Source: an uncultured Chitinophagaceae bacterium
Lineage (GTDB): Bacteria > Bacteroidota > Bacteroidia > Chitinophagales > Chitinophagaceae
Assembly (NCBI GenBank): GCA_937862815.1
Contig: CALMED010000038.1
Coordinates: 1-64,000 of the forward strand
Reading direction: 5' to 3'
DNA: 64,000 nucleotides
Shown here piece by piece: positions 8,246 through 16,351 of the stretch. Both the position numbers and the translations under genes were made by a program. The notes under the pieces are model-generated. The model searched no databases and was not told the DNA's origin. It saw only the letters and a list, made by a program, of their open reading frames with translations. The first letter of the stretch is position 1; every line of letters begins with the position of its first letter.

Positions 8246-9523
8246 TTATTTTGTCTTTTCTACTATCAGCTTTTCAGCAATCAGTCTTACAATTTTTGAG
8301 TTTACAGCATTTCCTAAAGCTCTGAATGCAGCATTGTCATTTGGAGGTAACTCAATGCCTTCTAAAGATTGTAATTTCAACCCTTCCTTTTTTGTTAAGT
8401 ATCTTTTTTGCCACCCAATTATTGGAATTTGTGTATTGGTACAAACAAGCGAAGGGAAAAAGTCAACTTTCTTTACTCTTATTCCTGAAGCGCGGAATTG
8501 CAAAATGTAATCGGTTAATTTCCTTTTTCTGTCACCAACATTCCACTCCAATTTTTGCCAACTCTGAGATTCATATTTTGCAATCTCTTTAACTACCTCT
8601 TGGATATATTTTTTATTCTCTTGATAAAATGCTCTACTTTGTCTTATATAACTACGTTTCCAATCAGGGAACGCCTTTTCTATTCTAGCATAGCTTGGCA
8701 AGTTCTTACGTTGTTCGTCTTTGGTCATTCCCTTTAAACTAATTCCAAAGTTTCCTTTGTATTCGCCTAACTCAGTTGCTGAAAGTTTTAATGGGTATGA
8801 TGTTTCAAATGGATAGTTTGCACCAAACTCCATTCCCCAAATAGGAAAACTGGGCAATTTTGTTTCTTTTGGAATTTGGCCAATGAATTTTTGCCAAAGG
8901 TTTAAGCATTCTTGATTTGCTTTTGGTAGTGCTTTGAATCGTTTTGGGTTTTCCTCAATAAATTGATGAATATTTATTAGTGATGTTTTTTGTTTATCTA
9001 TTTCATCAAATGAAAAATGGTCTAGTCCTTTTATAGAACCAACTATAAAAATTCTCTTTCTGTGTTGTGGTATTCCAAAGTCCTGCGGTGAGTAAACTTC
9101 ATGGTCAACCTCATAACCAAGGTCAGTTAGTTTCTTGTGCATATATTTCCAAGTTTCCTCATTGTCATGCTGTTTGATGAAAGGAACATTTTCAAGAATA
9201 AAATACTTAGGCATTCTGTTTTCAAGAATTTTTACAATTTCATCAAAAAGGGTTCCTCTATCATCATCACGTCCTAATTGTTTACCTGCTTTTGAAAAAG
9301 GCTGACAAGGAAAGCCTGCACATAAAATGTCATGTTTGGGTATACTTTCAAGTTCATTTGCAACAATTTTCTTTATGTCACCTCTGGGTTCAATACCCCA
9401 GTTAATTTTATATGTTTCTCGTAACGTTGGGTCAAGTTCACTGGCGAAAACACATTCATGTCCAAGTTCATGTAATGCTTTGTGAAACCCACCAAGTCCT
9501 GCAAAAAGATCTATAAATTTCAT
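8246..9523 (-). CDS. DNA (cytosine-5-)-methyltransferase
   Basis: 425 residues from the ATG at 9523 (an in-frame GTG at 9532 is an alternative). Motif I is DLFAGLGGFHKA (5-16). Motif IV is AGFPCQPFSKAG with catalytic Cys73. Motif VI is ENVPF (111-115), motif VIII QHRKRIFIVG (153 onward), and motif X RALGNAVNSKIV lies near the C-terminus. The long variable segment between motifs VIII and X is the target-recognition domain. It is the first gene of the five-gene minus-strand operon and gives self-protection to the putative restriction module. It is AT-rich like the island and unlike the host. Recognition sequence unknown. Confidence 0.95.
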   Translation of the reverse strand: MKFIDLFAGLGGFHKALHELGHECVFASELDPTLRETYKINWGIEPRGDIKKIVANELESIPKHDILCAGFPCQPFSKAGKQLGRDDDRGTLFDEIVKILENRMPKYFILENVPFIKQHDNEETWKYMHKKLTDLGYEVDHEVYSPQDFGIPQHRKRIFIVGSIKGLDHFSFDEIDKQKTSLINIHQFIEENPKRFKALPKANQECLNLWQKFIGQIPKETKLPSFPIWGMEFGANYPFETSYPLKLSATELGEYKGNFGISLKGMTKDEQRKNLPSYARIEKAFPDWKRSYIRQSRAFYQENKKYIQEVVKEIAKYESQSWQKLEWNVGDRKRKLTDYILQFRASGIRVKKVDFFPSLVCTNTQIPIIGWQKRYLTKKEGLKLQSLEGIELPPNDNAAFRALGNAVNSKIVRLIAEKLIVEKTK

Positions 9524-9754
9524 AGTTGACACGCATATTAATAAAAAAATTAATTAAAAATAATACCCTCTCTGGCGCAAGCGTCCCGCTTGTGCCCTCT
9601 ACTACCCCGGGTATGTAATCCGTCTAACATTTTTTCCCTCGCCGTGGCTCCTGTCTCCACGAACCACCAACGTTCCCGGTGTTTCGCCGATCGCATGAAA
9701 TGATTGATTGGCCCGGAATTGGTTCGCGGAGTCACGAAAAAAAGGCGTAACCAT
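9524..9754. other. Intergenic: right edge of AT-rich island, then host-like REP sequence
   Basis: The first roughly 35 bp upstream of the methylase are almost pure A/T and must hold its promoter, though I see no clean TAnnTTTG. From about 9565 the composition turns GC-rich. A REP-like hairpin follows (9574-9596), then a half copy of the CACGAACCA palindrome near 9659 and a degenerate copy near 9719. The island therefore ends close to 9565. I see no flanking direct repeats and no integrase. Confidence 0.6.
9574..9596. repeat. REP-like hairpin at the right island boundary
   Basis: GGCGCAAGCG, loop TCC, CGCTTGTGCC: a 10-bp stem with one G-T pair and a 3-nt loop. Palindromes of this type are commonly tied to RAYT (REP-associated tyrosine) transposases. 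No such transposase is present in the window. Confidence 0.6.
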
Positions 9755-11302
9755 TCACACTCTTGCCACCGCCTCTCCCTTCAAACTTTCGCCCACCAGC
9801 CAGGCCAGGAATTGGGCAAAGGGTTCTATGTTCCGCTCCACGCTGGCTTGTTCCAGTGCCTGCATGTAGGTGCTGCGGTGCTGAACGGGTATTACCGTCC
9901 AGGGGTAGCCGCCGGAGGCCAGCATTACATTCATGAGAAAGCGGGCCATGCGGCCGTTGCCATCGATGTACGGATGGATGTACCCAAACAAAAAATGACC
10001 CAGCACAGCACGCACGCCGGCATCTCTTTCCTGTTGTAACAATTCCATCAGTACAGGCATGATTTCACGTACAGCTTCGTTGCCGGGAGGCACATGGCGG
10101 GAGCCGCTGATGAATACCTGCTTATTGCGGAAGCCGGCCAGGTCGGCAGCGGGTATCAACCCGGCCTGCACAGAGGGGGCAAACAACTCCCGGTACCAGT
10201 CGCCATAGTCGGCATCCGCCACGGTACCGGCATTTTCGCCATCAAGGATGCGGGCAATACTTTGTTTCACCCGTTGCGATGCCTGCCAATAGCCCCGGGC
10301 GGCCATTGCATCCCGCTGCTGCCGGTCGGTGGCGTTGTTGTGAACGTCCCAGTTACCGGAACGTACCCGTTCAATGAGTTCGGGTGTTACCTGGTAACGT
10401 TCGATGGACAGCGAATGGTACGCATCGGTAGTATACAGCGCATCCACCTGCTGCAGGTAGGTTTCTTTCTGTACAGGAAGTGCCGGTGCCGGGGGAAATA
10501 CCTGCAGCACGGGTTGCCGCATTTCCTGCCATAACAAGCGGATGCGGTTCACATGCGGAGAGCGTTCGGTTACCAGAAAAGGGGCGGGTGCAAGCGTTTC
10601 AAACGGATTGGTTTCACGCACCGCATAGCCTACCGACTGCATGGTTTTGAGGATGTCGTTGGCCATGCGTTGCTTACCCAGGCTGCGGAAAGCACCGGCA
10701 AGACGGCCGGCAATGGCGGAGTGCCCGCCCTGCAGCAGAATGCGGTTGAGTTCGGTTGCATCGGGTACCATGGCAAGGGCGGTACGTACCTCTGCCTGTT
10801 TTAGTGTAAACAGCCCCGGGGTACAGTACACCAACGAAGAAGCCACATCCATCATGCGCAGGCCTTGCAGCTTCATAAAAGAGGCGGCTTCCGGAACGGG
10901 TGCCTGCCCGTGCCACAGGGACGTGTGAAAGGGTAATGGGGTGTTGTGATTTGTTTTTGCCGTGGTGCGTATCATGAGCTGCAGCGGCACGCTCCGGTTA
11001 CCGGCATGAAGCAGCAGCGATTGATCGGGACTGATGAAGTAGTTGTTGCCATAACGTTCATCAAGATAGCCGGCGCAAAAAGCCCAGAAAGAAGCATACC
11101 AGGAAGTGCTGTCGCCGGGTTGTTCGTTGGCTGGTTTGGCTATGTACCAGCCCTTCGTTACTTCCTGCAGAAAGCCGTTTTGAAGCAGGCGCTCCCGGTT
11201 GGTGCGGCTGAGATCGGCGGAGCGGATGGCTACCTTCCCGGCTTCCTGCAGTTGCTTCAGCGCCTCCAAAGACCGGGCAAGGTTTTCTGCGGGTGTCGCC
11301 AT
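9755..11302 (-). CDS. Fic (Fido) domain protein with N-terminal AbiEi-like antitoxin domain
   Basis: 515 residues from the ATG at 11302 (an in-frame TTG lies at 11308). Residues 1-90 resemble the winged-helix N-terminus of AbiEi-type (type IV) antitoxins, with the characteristic GKVAIRSADL and FLQEVTKGWYIAKP phrases. The C-terminal half is a Fido domain with an intact Fic motif HPYIDGNGRMAR at 443-454, including the catalytic His. An inhibition-helix-like SLSIER motif lies before it, with Arg where Gly or Asn is usual after the Glu. Fic enzymes mostly transfer AMP to hydroxyl side chains. The fusion suggests a self-regulating enzyme: the N-terminus would bind its own promoter, which carries 24-bp iterons (11339-11434). 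The target is unknown. Confidence 0.88.
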   Translation of the reverse strand: MATPAENLARSLEALKQLQEAGKVAIRSADLSRTNRERLLQNGFLQEVTKGWYIAKPANEQPGDSTSWYASFWAFCAGYLDERYGNNYFISPDQSLLLHAGNRSVPLQLMIRTTAKTNHNTPLPFHTSLWHGQAPVPEAASFMKLQGLRMMDVASSLVYCTPGLFTLKQAEVRTALAMVPDATELNRILLQGGHSAIAGRLAGAFRSLGKQRMANDILKTMQSVGYAVRETNPFETLAPAPFLVTERSPHVNRIRLLWQEMRQPVLQVFPPAPALPVQKETYLQQVDALYTTDAYHSLSIERYQVTPELIERVRSGNWDVHNNATDRQQRDAMAARGYWQASQRVKQSIARILDGENAGTVADADYGDWYRELFAPSVQAGLIPAADLAGFRNKQVFISGSRHVPPGNEAVREIMPVLMELLQQERDAGVRAVLGHFLFGYIHPYIDGNGRMARFLMNVMLASGGYPWTVIPVQHRSTYMQALEQASVERNIEPFAQFLAWLVGESLKGEAVARV

Positions 11303-11318
11303 TTTCAAAATGATTGAT

Positions 11319-11434
11319 TTGTAATAAATTGTTTGATTACAAGGTTATTGTGTTGTGCTATTGCAAGGTTATCCAGCTGTGCGAATATAAGGTTGTTGTG
11401 CTGTTTAATTACAAGGTTATGATGTTAAATTATG
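11319..11434. promoter_or_regulatory. Inverted repeat plus four 24-bp tandem repeats upstream of fic
   Basis: TTGTAAT (11319-11325) is matched by ATTACAA (11336-11342). Repeats beginning (A/G)(C/T)AAGGTT start at 11339, 11363, 11387 and 11411, exactly 24 bp apart, each followed by a T/G-rich tail. They lie 37-132 bp upstream of the fic ATG. AbiEi antitoxins are known to autorepress by binding repeats in their own promoter, so these are candidate operators. Confidence 0.6.
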
Positions 11435-11520
11435 AATATTGTATTGAAAATCAATTATTTTTTATCCTTTAGCTTCTTGCTGGCAATTGATCCGCTGAAT
11501 CGTTCAATGTACCAGCGCCC

Positions 11521-11542
11521 CGGTTCGTGTCTTCACGAACCG
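11521..11542. repeat. REP-like palindrome, copy 1
   Basis: GGTTCGTG, loop TCTT, CACGAACC, extended by C and G on the flanks to a 9-bp perfect stem. Confidence 0.65.
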
Positions 11543-11588
11543 GCATGATCCCGTGTGTCTTCCCACACAAGTAAACGGTTGAGTGATT

Positions 11589-11612
11589 TTGGTTCGTGGG
11601 GTCACGAACCAA
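11589..11612. repeat. REP-like palindrome, copy 2
   Basis: TTGGTTCGTG, loop GGGT, CACGAACCAA: a 10-bp perfect stem of the same family as the copies at 11521 and 11797. Confidence 0.65.
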
Positions 11613-11796
11613 GGGAGATAACCCAATGTGGAACCTGAACAGCCATGTACCACCGCCCACGGGCTGCCGTGCCCGCAGCGGTGTGCGCCCGCCTGCAGGC
11701 GGGTGTACCGGAGCGAAGCGGAGAGCGGAGGGGACGGAACGGCTGCCGGGCTTTGTACGGTTGCTCACAGCCCCCACCACTAATCTCTCTTTCACC

Positions 11797-11818
11797 TGGT
11801 TCGTAGAGACACGAACCA
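11797..11818. repeat. REP-like palindrome, copy 3
   Basis: TGGTTCGT, loop AGAGAC, ACGAACCA: an 8-bp stem, same family with a changed loop. Half copies lie at about 9658-9667 and 18970. Confidence 0.6.
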
Positions 11819-11915
11819 AGGCTGCCTTGTTCGCAAATGGATGTGTTGGCCAGCAACCGGCTACAGGAACGCCCCCGGGTTCACACAGCACAATTGTGCC
11901 GCCTAACCCCAACCC

Positions 11916-12578
11916 CTAATTTTGAACAAACGGAAGCGCCGCCGTTGCATATTCCTTCCGGGCCACCTGTTTGCGCAGGCTGCGGAAGGATTCAACCGGC
12001 CCCTTGCCGGCAAATGCATTTACGAGCGCCGCGGGAACATTGCCCCCGGGATCTACATACAGCTGGTATTCCACACGCACCCGCCCGCCGGGTAAGGGTT
12101 CAATGCGCCACTTGCCGGAAGAATGGCGGATACGCACCAGCTTTTTGGTTTCGGGCAAAAAGTCGGGCTGGTTGTCGGCAAGTACCGTAATCACCTTCGA
12201 AACCGGCTCCTGTGTGAGGGAAATTCGGACGATGAAATCACGGTTGGTAACCGGCCACGGCATACCCATTTCGGCGTAAAACCACACGGCAGACGGGGAT
12301 TCCTGTTGCAGGATACGCGAGGAAGAAGTGCCGTACACCCATTCTTTCGTGCGCTCCACATCCAGCAAAACGGCGGCCACCGAAGAAAGAGAAGTATGCA
12401 GGGTGCAAACTGTTTTCAGCTCTTTGTAGGGGGAGGCCGCCACGCTCCGGGTATAAAGCCGGATCCCGTCTTCATCGGTTTTTAAAGTCCACTGGGCCTG
12501 TGCCTGCGCCCCCCATGTGGCGCAGCTCAGTGCAAGGAGCAAGCACCCGTTTACCAATGGCTGTATCAGCTGCATCAT
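11916..12578 (-). CDS. Exported START domain-containing protein
   Basis: 220 residues from the ATG at 12578 (tandem ATG at 12575, in-frame TTG at 12584). A Sec signal peptide ends near AWGAQAQAQ (about residue 28). The mature part matches the START/SRPBCC helix-grip fold: WTLKTDEDGIRLYTRSV at the N-terminus, a central VLLDVERTKEWVYGTSSSRIL, then WPVTNRDFIVRIS and a C-terminal amphipathic helix SFRSLRKQVA. START-type proteins bind a hydrophobic ligand in a deep pocket, and this one should act in the periplasm. The ligand is unknown. It sits alone, downstream of the STM3941-like locus on the same strand. Confidence 0.82.
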   Translation of the reverse strand: MMQLIQPLVNGCLLLALSCATWGAQAQAQWTLKTDEDGIRLYTRSVAASPYKELKTVCTLHTSLSSVAAVLLDVERTKEWVYGTSSSRILQQESPSAVWFYAEMGMPWPVTNRDFIVRISLTQEPVSKVITVLADNQPDFLPETKKLVRIRHSSGKWRIEPLPGGRVRVEYQLYVDPGGNVPAALVNAFAGKGPVESFRSLRKQVARKEYATAALPFVQN

Positions 12579-12692
12579 GATCAACTAACACCGGAGCAGG
12601 GGAAAAGTTTCCGGCTGTGAGGAGACGGGTGGCTTCATAAACCACCCGGATAAAGTAGTATTCTCCCGGCCTCCGTGCCGGCTGGTGTCATA

Positions 12693-13312
12693 TTATAGAT
12701 CCAGCCTGTTCACGGCCGTTATCTGCTGCCCCGATAATTGCTCCATCAGCTCCCTTGCCTGCAGGTAGTGCGCTCCCAGGGCGGTGATGGGTAGGAGAAT
12801 GGGCACGGCTTCGGGATTCTGTCCCGGTGTGCGATAGCGGCCGCTTGCACCGGCCAGTTGATAGAAGAAACGAACCAGGGCCGGTTGGTTTTGTGTAAAC
12901 AGGCGCGGGTCGTTCAGGTGGATGGCCAGCGCAGCTTCTTCCCGGGTGCCGCTGCCGGAGTTGGAGCGTACCACCACCTCTTCCAGTGCGGCAACATTGC
13001 TCCACGCAATCAGCCCGGTGCTTACGCCGTTGGTATTGCTTTCAAAACCTTCGTTATAAATGGTGAAAACCGGCGGGTTCTTCAGAAACCGGCCAGGAAA
13101 AAAGAGAGTAGAAATCCGCACACAAGCATCGCCACGCCGCTCATGATTTTTTGCGTGAGCGAAATGGTTTCCGGCTCTCCGTAGCGGGCCTCCTTAAAAC
13201 CGGCAAAGCCCAGGAAGCCAAACACAAAAAAGAGGAGACCCATCACCAGCGCAAAAAAAGCGAGTACGAAGTAGCCGGCACGGCCCTGCCTGATTGCGAG
13301 TAAGGGTTGCAT
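12693..13312 (-). pseudogene. STM3941-like membrane protein split by a frameshift
   Basis: Two overlapping frames together make one protein. Frame 1 starts at the ATG at 13312 (MQPLLAIRQGRAGYF) and supplies two membrane segments ending SGVAMLVCGFLLSFFLAGF, then stops. Frame 2 continues from the same point as FLKNPPVFTIYNEGFESNTNG and runs to 12693 with the soluble domain. This two-helix plus PH-like domain order is that of STM3941-type proteins. The span is 620 bp, one short of a multiple of three, so a -1 shift restores it. The junction is the heptamer TTTTTTC at 13103-13097 (minus strand). It may be an inactivating indel, a homopolymer sequencing error, or programmed slippage. Confidence 0.7.
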
Positions 13313-13490
13313 ACAGCGGGTTTGAGGTTGGAAGATAGGGAGAAATGCAAAGCGGGGGAAGCGCTGCAGGCAGTTGACAGATGACTGTTGCCGGAGGCTC
13401 AATGCCAACGGGTTTTGTTTATGCAGGAGCGGGCTTTGCGGGGATTGGCCTTTTAACCTCTTTTTCGAACAGGAAAACCATGCACATCCT

Positions 13491-15071
13491 CTACTTCAGC
13501 TCATTCTTTTGCTTATAGGCTGCGGCTGTCTTGTTTAACCGGGTAGTGGTTGCGTTGAGGTTTTTACCCGCTTTTTCCAGTACAGCCAGGGCATCCAACA
13601 GTTCCTGGGTGATGAGGGTATAGGCCATCTGGTCCATCAAACCGTCGGTTGCATAACTGAAGCGGCTGTAGGAATTAACGGCTTCCAGCAAATCATCGGC
13701 CAGGGTATTGGCACCTTTAGCCAGTGCGAGTGCATTGAGGCGTTTGGTCAGTTCTTCCAGTTTCGAACGCAGCGGAACAGTACCCTGCCTGATCCGGTAG
13801 GCGCTGGATTTCCAGACCACCTGGTTAGGAAATTTTCCTTTATCGTCTACTTTCAGCATGGCCCGCAACTCGTTGTCGATCGCTTCAAAGGCGGGATAAA
13901 AATCGGTTAGATAGCTGTTGTATATGGCCCACACTTCCTGCGGCTTTTCGTCTTTCCGTTCGGTACGGCTTGCGGTACCTGTTGAAGCAGCACCCGTGGT
14001 TATGGCCGGACTGGTTTTGCCGGGTGTAAGTGCAAATTCCCCCGCATTGATTTTAAAAATGTATTTGCTGCCGATGCCGGTAACCGCAAACAGGGTGTTA
14101 CCTGCCAGTGCCAGCTTGTAAAAATATTCTTCCGAGCCCGCCCAGGTGCTTTCGGCATTGTTTTTCCAGATTTGTACATTCTTCTTTTTATAGGGACCGA
14201 TCTCCCCGGCAAACAACACGTCGTCCTGTTCATTGATGGCAATGCATTCAATGGGGTCTTCTTTTTTGGAGAGGATGCTCCATCCGGTTCCGTCCCAGCG
14301 GGCCAGGCAACGGCTTTTGGTGTCATCGGCAAAAAAACCGGCAACATACAGCTGCCCCCTGCTGTCGAGCGCCATATCACGCACCGTACTGTTGAAGGTA
14401 ACCGCAGCGGTGTCAAGCAGGCTCCAGGTATTGTTTTTGCAGATGGCAAAGTAGTTCCGTGTGGGTTTTTCATATTTAAAAAACCGGGCGTAAAGCGTCC
14501 CGTTTTTATCCACCAGCAAGCTCCTGCATTTCCGTTCGTCGAGCAGGTATTTCAAAAACTTATCCGATACTGTGGTTACAACGGGTTCCCATTGCTGTTT
14601 GCTCCATTTGAGGAGATAGGTGGTGCTTCCGCCCAGCTGAAAGTGACCGTATAGCATCAGTTCTTTGTTGGGCCCTATGAACAGGCCCGATGGTTTGTTG
14701 GTATCATCCAGTACAGGTAAGGCGCTCCACTGGCCGCCCTGCCATTGATAGAACCTGTATTTGTCTCCTTTGGCTGCGGCTGCCCACAGATACAGGGTGC
14801 CGTCGGGGTGTGTGACCAGTTCAATCACCCCGCCCCAGCCCTTCCCTTCCAGGTCGAGGGTGGTCCATTTCATTTGATCGTAGCGCCAGAGCCGCCCGGC
14901 TTCGGGGTACAGGTTTTGAAACACATAGATGTTTCCCTTACCGTCGGCTGTTAAATGCTCGTATCGTCCGCCAGCGGAGGGAGTTATGTCGGCGCTTACA
15001 GGAGTAAGTTGTGCCGTTGCCTGCAGGGTAAGCAATAATGCGACCTGAAGCAGGAAGCAAAACGGTTTCAT
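13491..15071 (-). CDS. Secreted beta-propeller-like hypothetical protein
   Basis: 526 residues with a Sec signal peptide (MKPFCFLLQVALLLTLQATAQ). Residues about 30-345 hold repeated strand-turn units of the kind seen in propellers, each with a DGKGNIYVF-, DKNGTLYARF- or DSRGQLYVAGFF-like phrase followed by W/Y-rich strands, for about six or seven blades. After a Thr/Ser/Ala-rich linker (about 345-370) comes a helical domain of about 150 residues (EVWAIYNSYLTDFYPAFEAI onward) ending in a basic tail. I recognise no catalytic motif. A periplasmic or surface binding role is possible but unproven. Codon use is like the host. Confidence 0.75.
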   Translation of the reverse strand: MKPFCFLLQVALLLTLQATAQLTPVSADITPSAGGRYEHLTADGKGNIYVFQNLYPEAGRLWRYDQMKWTTLDLEGKGWGGVIELVTHPDGTLYLWAAAAKGDKYRFYQWQGGQWSALPVLDDTNKPSGLFIGPNKELMLYGHFQLGGSTTYLLKWSKQQWEPVVTTVSDKFLKYLLDERKCRSLLVDKNGTLYARFFKYEKPTRNYFAICKNNTWSLLDTAAVTFNSTVRDMALDSRGQLYVAGFFADDTKSRCLARWDGTGWSILSKKEDPIECIAINEQDDVLFAGEIGPYKKKNVQIWKNNAESTWAGSEEYFYKLALAGNTLFAVTGIGSKYIFKINAGEFALTPGKTSPAITTGAASTGTASRTERKDEKPQEVWAIYNSYLTDFYPAFEAIDNELRAMLKVDDKGKFPNQVVWKSSAYRIRQGTVPLRSKLEELTKRLNALALAKGANTLADDLLEAVNSYSRFSYATDGLMDQMAYTLITQELLDALAVLEKAGKNLNATTTRLNKTAAAYKQKNELK

Positions 15072-15193
15072 AGCTTCAATTTATGCAGGATAAAATAGAA
15101 CAATTCTTTGAATTGTAAAAGCGGTACTTTTTGTTGCGATGTCCGCCATCGCCGGGTTTCCGTCTCCGCAAATCCATAAACAGGTATCATTCC

Positions 15194-15382
15194 TCATACC
15201 CGCACCACCTTCTTCCCAAAGGGCAGCAGTGAAATTTCCACCAGTATAAAGTGCTGCCGGGCCCAGGGGATGCCGATGATAGTGACGAACAGCAGGGCAC
15301 CCATGATAATATGGTTGAGGGTTACAGCAATGCCGCCCACCAGGATCCAGATCACATTGGCCGGTACGGTGAGGCAACTCCC
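15194..15382 (-). pseudogene. YccF-like membrane protein stump
   Basis: The last 62 codons, GSCLTVPANVIWILVGG and onward to LLPFGKKVVRV, match the second half of Bacteroidota YccF proteins: a VIWILVGGIAV membrane segment, then TIIGIPWARQHF. Full-length proteins carry two such halves of about 60 residues. Here the first half is missing, and upstream the frame runs into sequence with no YccF resemblance. No convincing start codon lies at the homology edge. It is probably a 5'-truncated remnant beside the SGNH lipoprotein gene. Alternatively it is a fusion with a new N-terminus starting near 15547. Confidence 0.55.
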
Positions 15383-15501
15383 GCTGCGGCCTGTGCGGTT
15401 ATAAATCGTTATTGCGACATGCGGAGATGGGTTTATCCGGGTTCGGGAAAAAACGAACCAGGTCCTGTTCCTTGTTTTTGTGCTGGTTGTTTCTTTTTCC
15501 C

Positions 15502-16197
15502 TCACTTGAGCGCCAGTTCCAGCAAGGGTCCCAGCCGCAGGGCCCACCGGCGGTATTCTAGGGCGGAGGGGTGCAGTCCGTCAGCGGCCAGCAGGGCGGG
15601 ATTGGTGCGGGCCTCGCGGGTGGAAGGGGTGATGTCGAGGTACACCACCCCGGCGGCCAGGGTCACGTTCCGGTTGATGGCGTTGAACCAGTCGAGCTCC
15701 TGCCGGATGCGGGCGGTATCGCTGCCGGCGGCAAAGGGGGTAACGCTGTAGTCGGGTATCGACAAGACCACTACGTTATCTTTTTTATCCCGGGCGAGCG
15801 TGATGGCGGTCTGCAGCAGGTTGGTGAAGCGGGCGCGGTAGCCGGTGGTGTCGCGGGCCTGGTACTGGTCGTTCACGCCGATGAGGAGGGTCACCACGTC
15901 GTGCAGACCGGGCTGACGACTGGCGATGGCGGCCTGCAGCTGGGTGGTGGTCCAGCCGGTGGTGGCGATGTAGGTGAGGGCCGATACCACGATGCCCCGG
16001 TCCTGCAGCCACTGCACGGTTTGGGCCGGGAAGCGGTCGGCCGCCGCAACACCCTGGCCAATGGTGTAGGAATCGCCCAGCGCCAGGTAGCTTTTGGGGG
16101 TGATGGCCTGCCGGGTGGGCTGACCGGGCGCCGGCGGGTTGGCCTGGGGCCGGCAAGCGGTCAGGAGCACGAGCAATGGCAGAAACAGACGGGGCAT
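15502..16197 (-). CDS. SGNH/GDSL hydrolase lipoprotein
   Basis: 231 residues. The lipoprotein signal has lipobox LLTAC with Cys15. SGNH blocks are all present: block I ALGDSYTIGQG with nucleophile Ser43, a Gly in the TTGWTTTQL region (block II), block III IGVNDQY, and block V DGLHPS with Asp206 and His209 near the C-terminus. The fold hydrolyses esters (acyl, acetyl or lipid). The length is typical for single-domain members. It is divergently transcribed from another SGNH-like lipoprotein gene at 16352, sharing a gap of about 150 bp. Substrate unknown. Confidence 0.9.
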   Translation of the reverse strand: MPRLFLPLLVLLTACRPQANPPAPGQPTRQAITPKSYLALGDSYTIGQGVAAADRFPAQTVQWLQDRGIVVSALTYIATTGWTTTQLQAAIASRQPGLHDVVTLLIGVNDQYQARDTTGYRARFTNLLQTAITLARDKKDNVVVLSIPDYSVTPFAAGSDTARIRQELDWFNAINRNVTLAAGVVYLDITPSTREARTNPALLAADGLHPSALEYRRWALRLGPLLELALK

Positions 16198-16351
16198 AAA
16201 CTATTTACAATCCGCATACGGAATAGTTGGCCGCAGCCGGATGACCGTTGCGGGAAATGAGCCTGCGGCCCCTTTATACGGTCCGCACCCGACCTGTCGT
16301 TAAACCCTATTCTCTTTTGATCGTCTCAGTTTTTCTTACTTAGTACCGTCT

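Larger units (their letters stand above)
11303..11915. other. Intergenic region: Fic operator array and REP-like palindromes
   Basis: A gap of 613 bp. Its left third is AT-rich, with the inverted repeat and four 24-bp repeats that likely regulate the fic gene. The right part carries three GGTTCGTG-type palindromes and GC-rich filler, including a CCCGCCTGCAGGCGGG self-complementary stretch near 11689-11704. Frames spanning it are interrupted by these palindromes, and I see no convincing gene. Confidence 0.6.

Noticed and set aside
9550-9735. 61-codon minus frame beyond the island
   Set aside because: Covers a REP hairpin and palindrome half, no protein-like pattern.
11469-11912. 147-codon minus frame
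   Set aside because: It contains all three palindromes in its reading and has biased, low-complexity residues.
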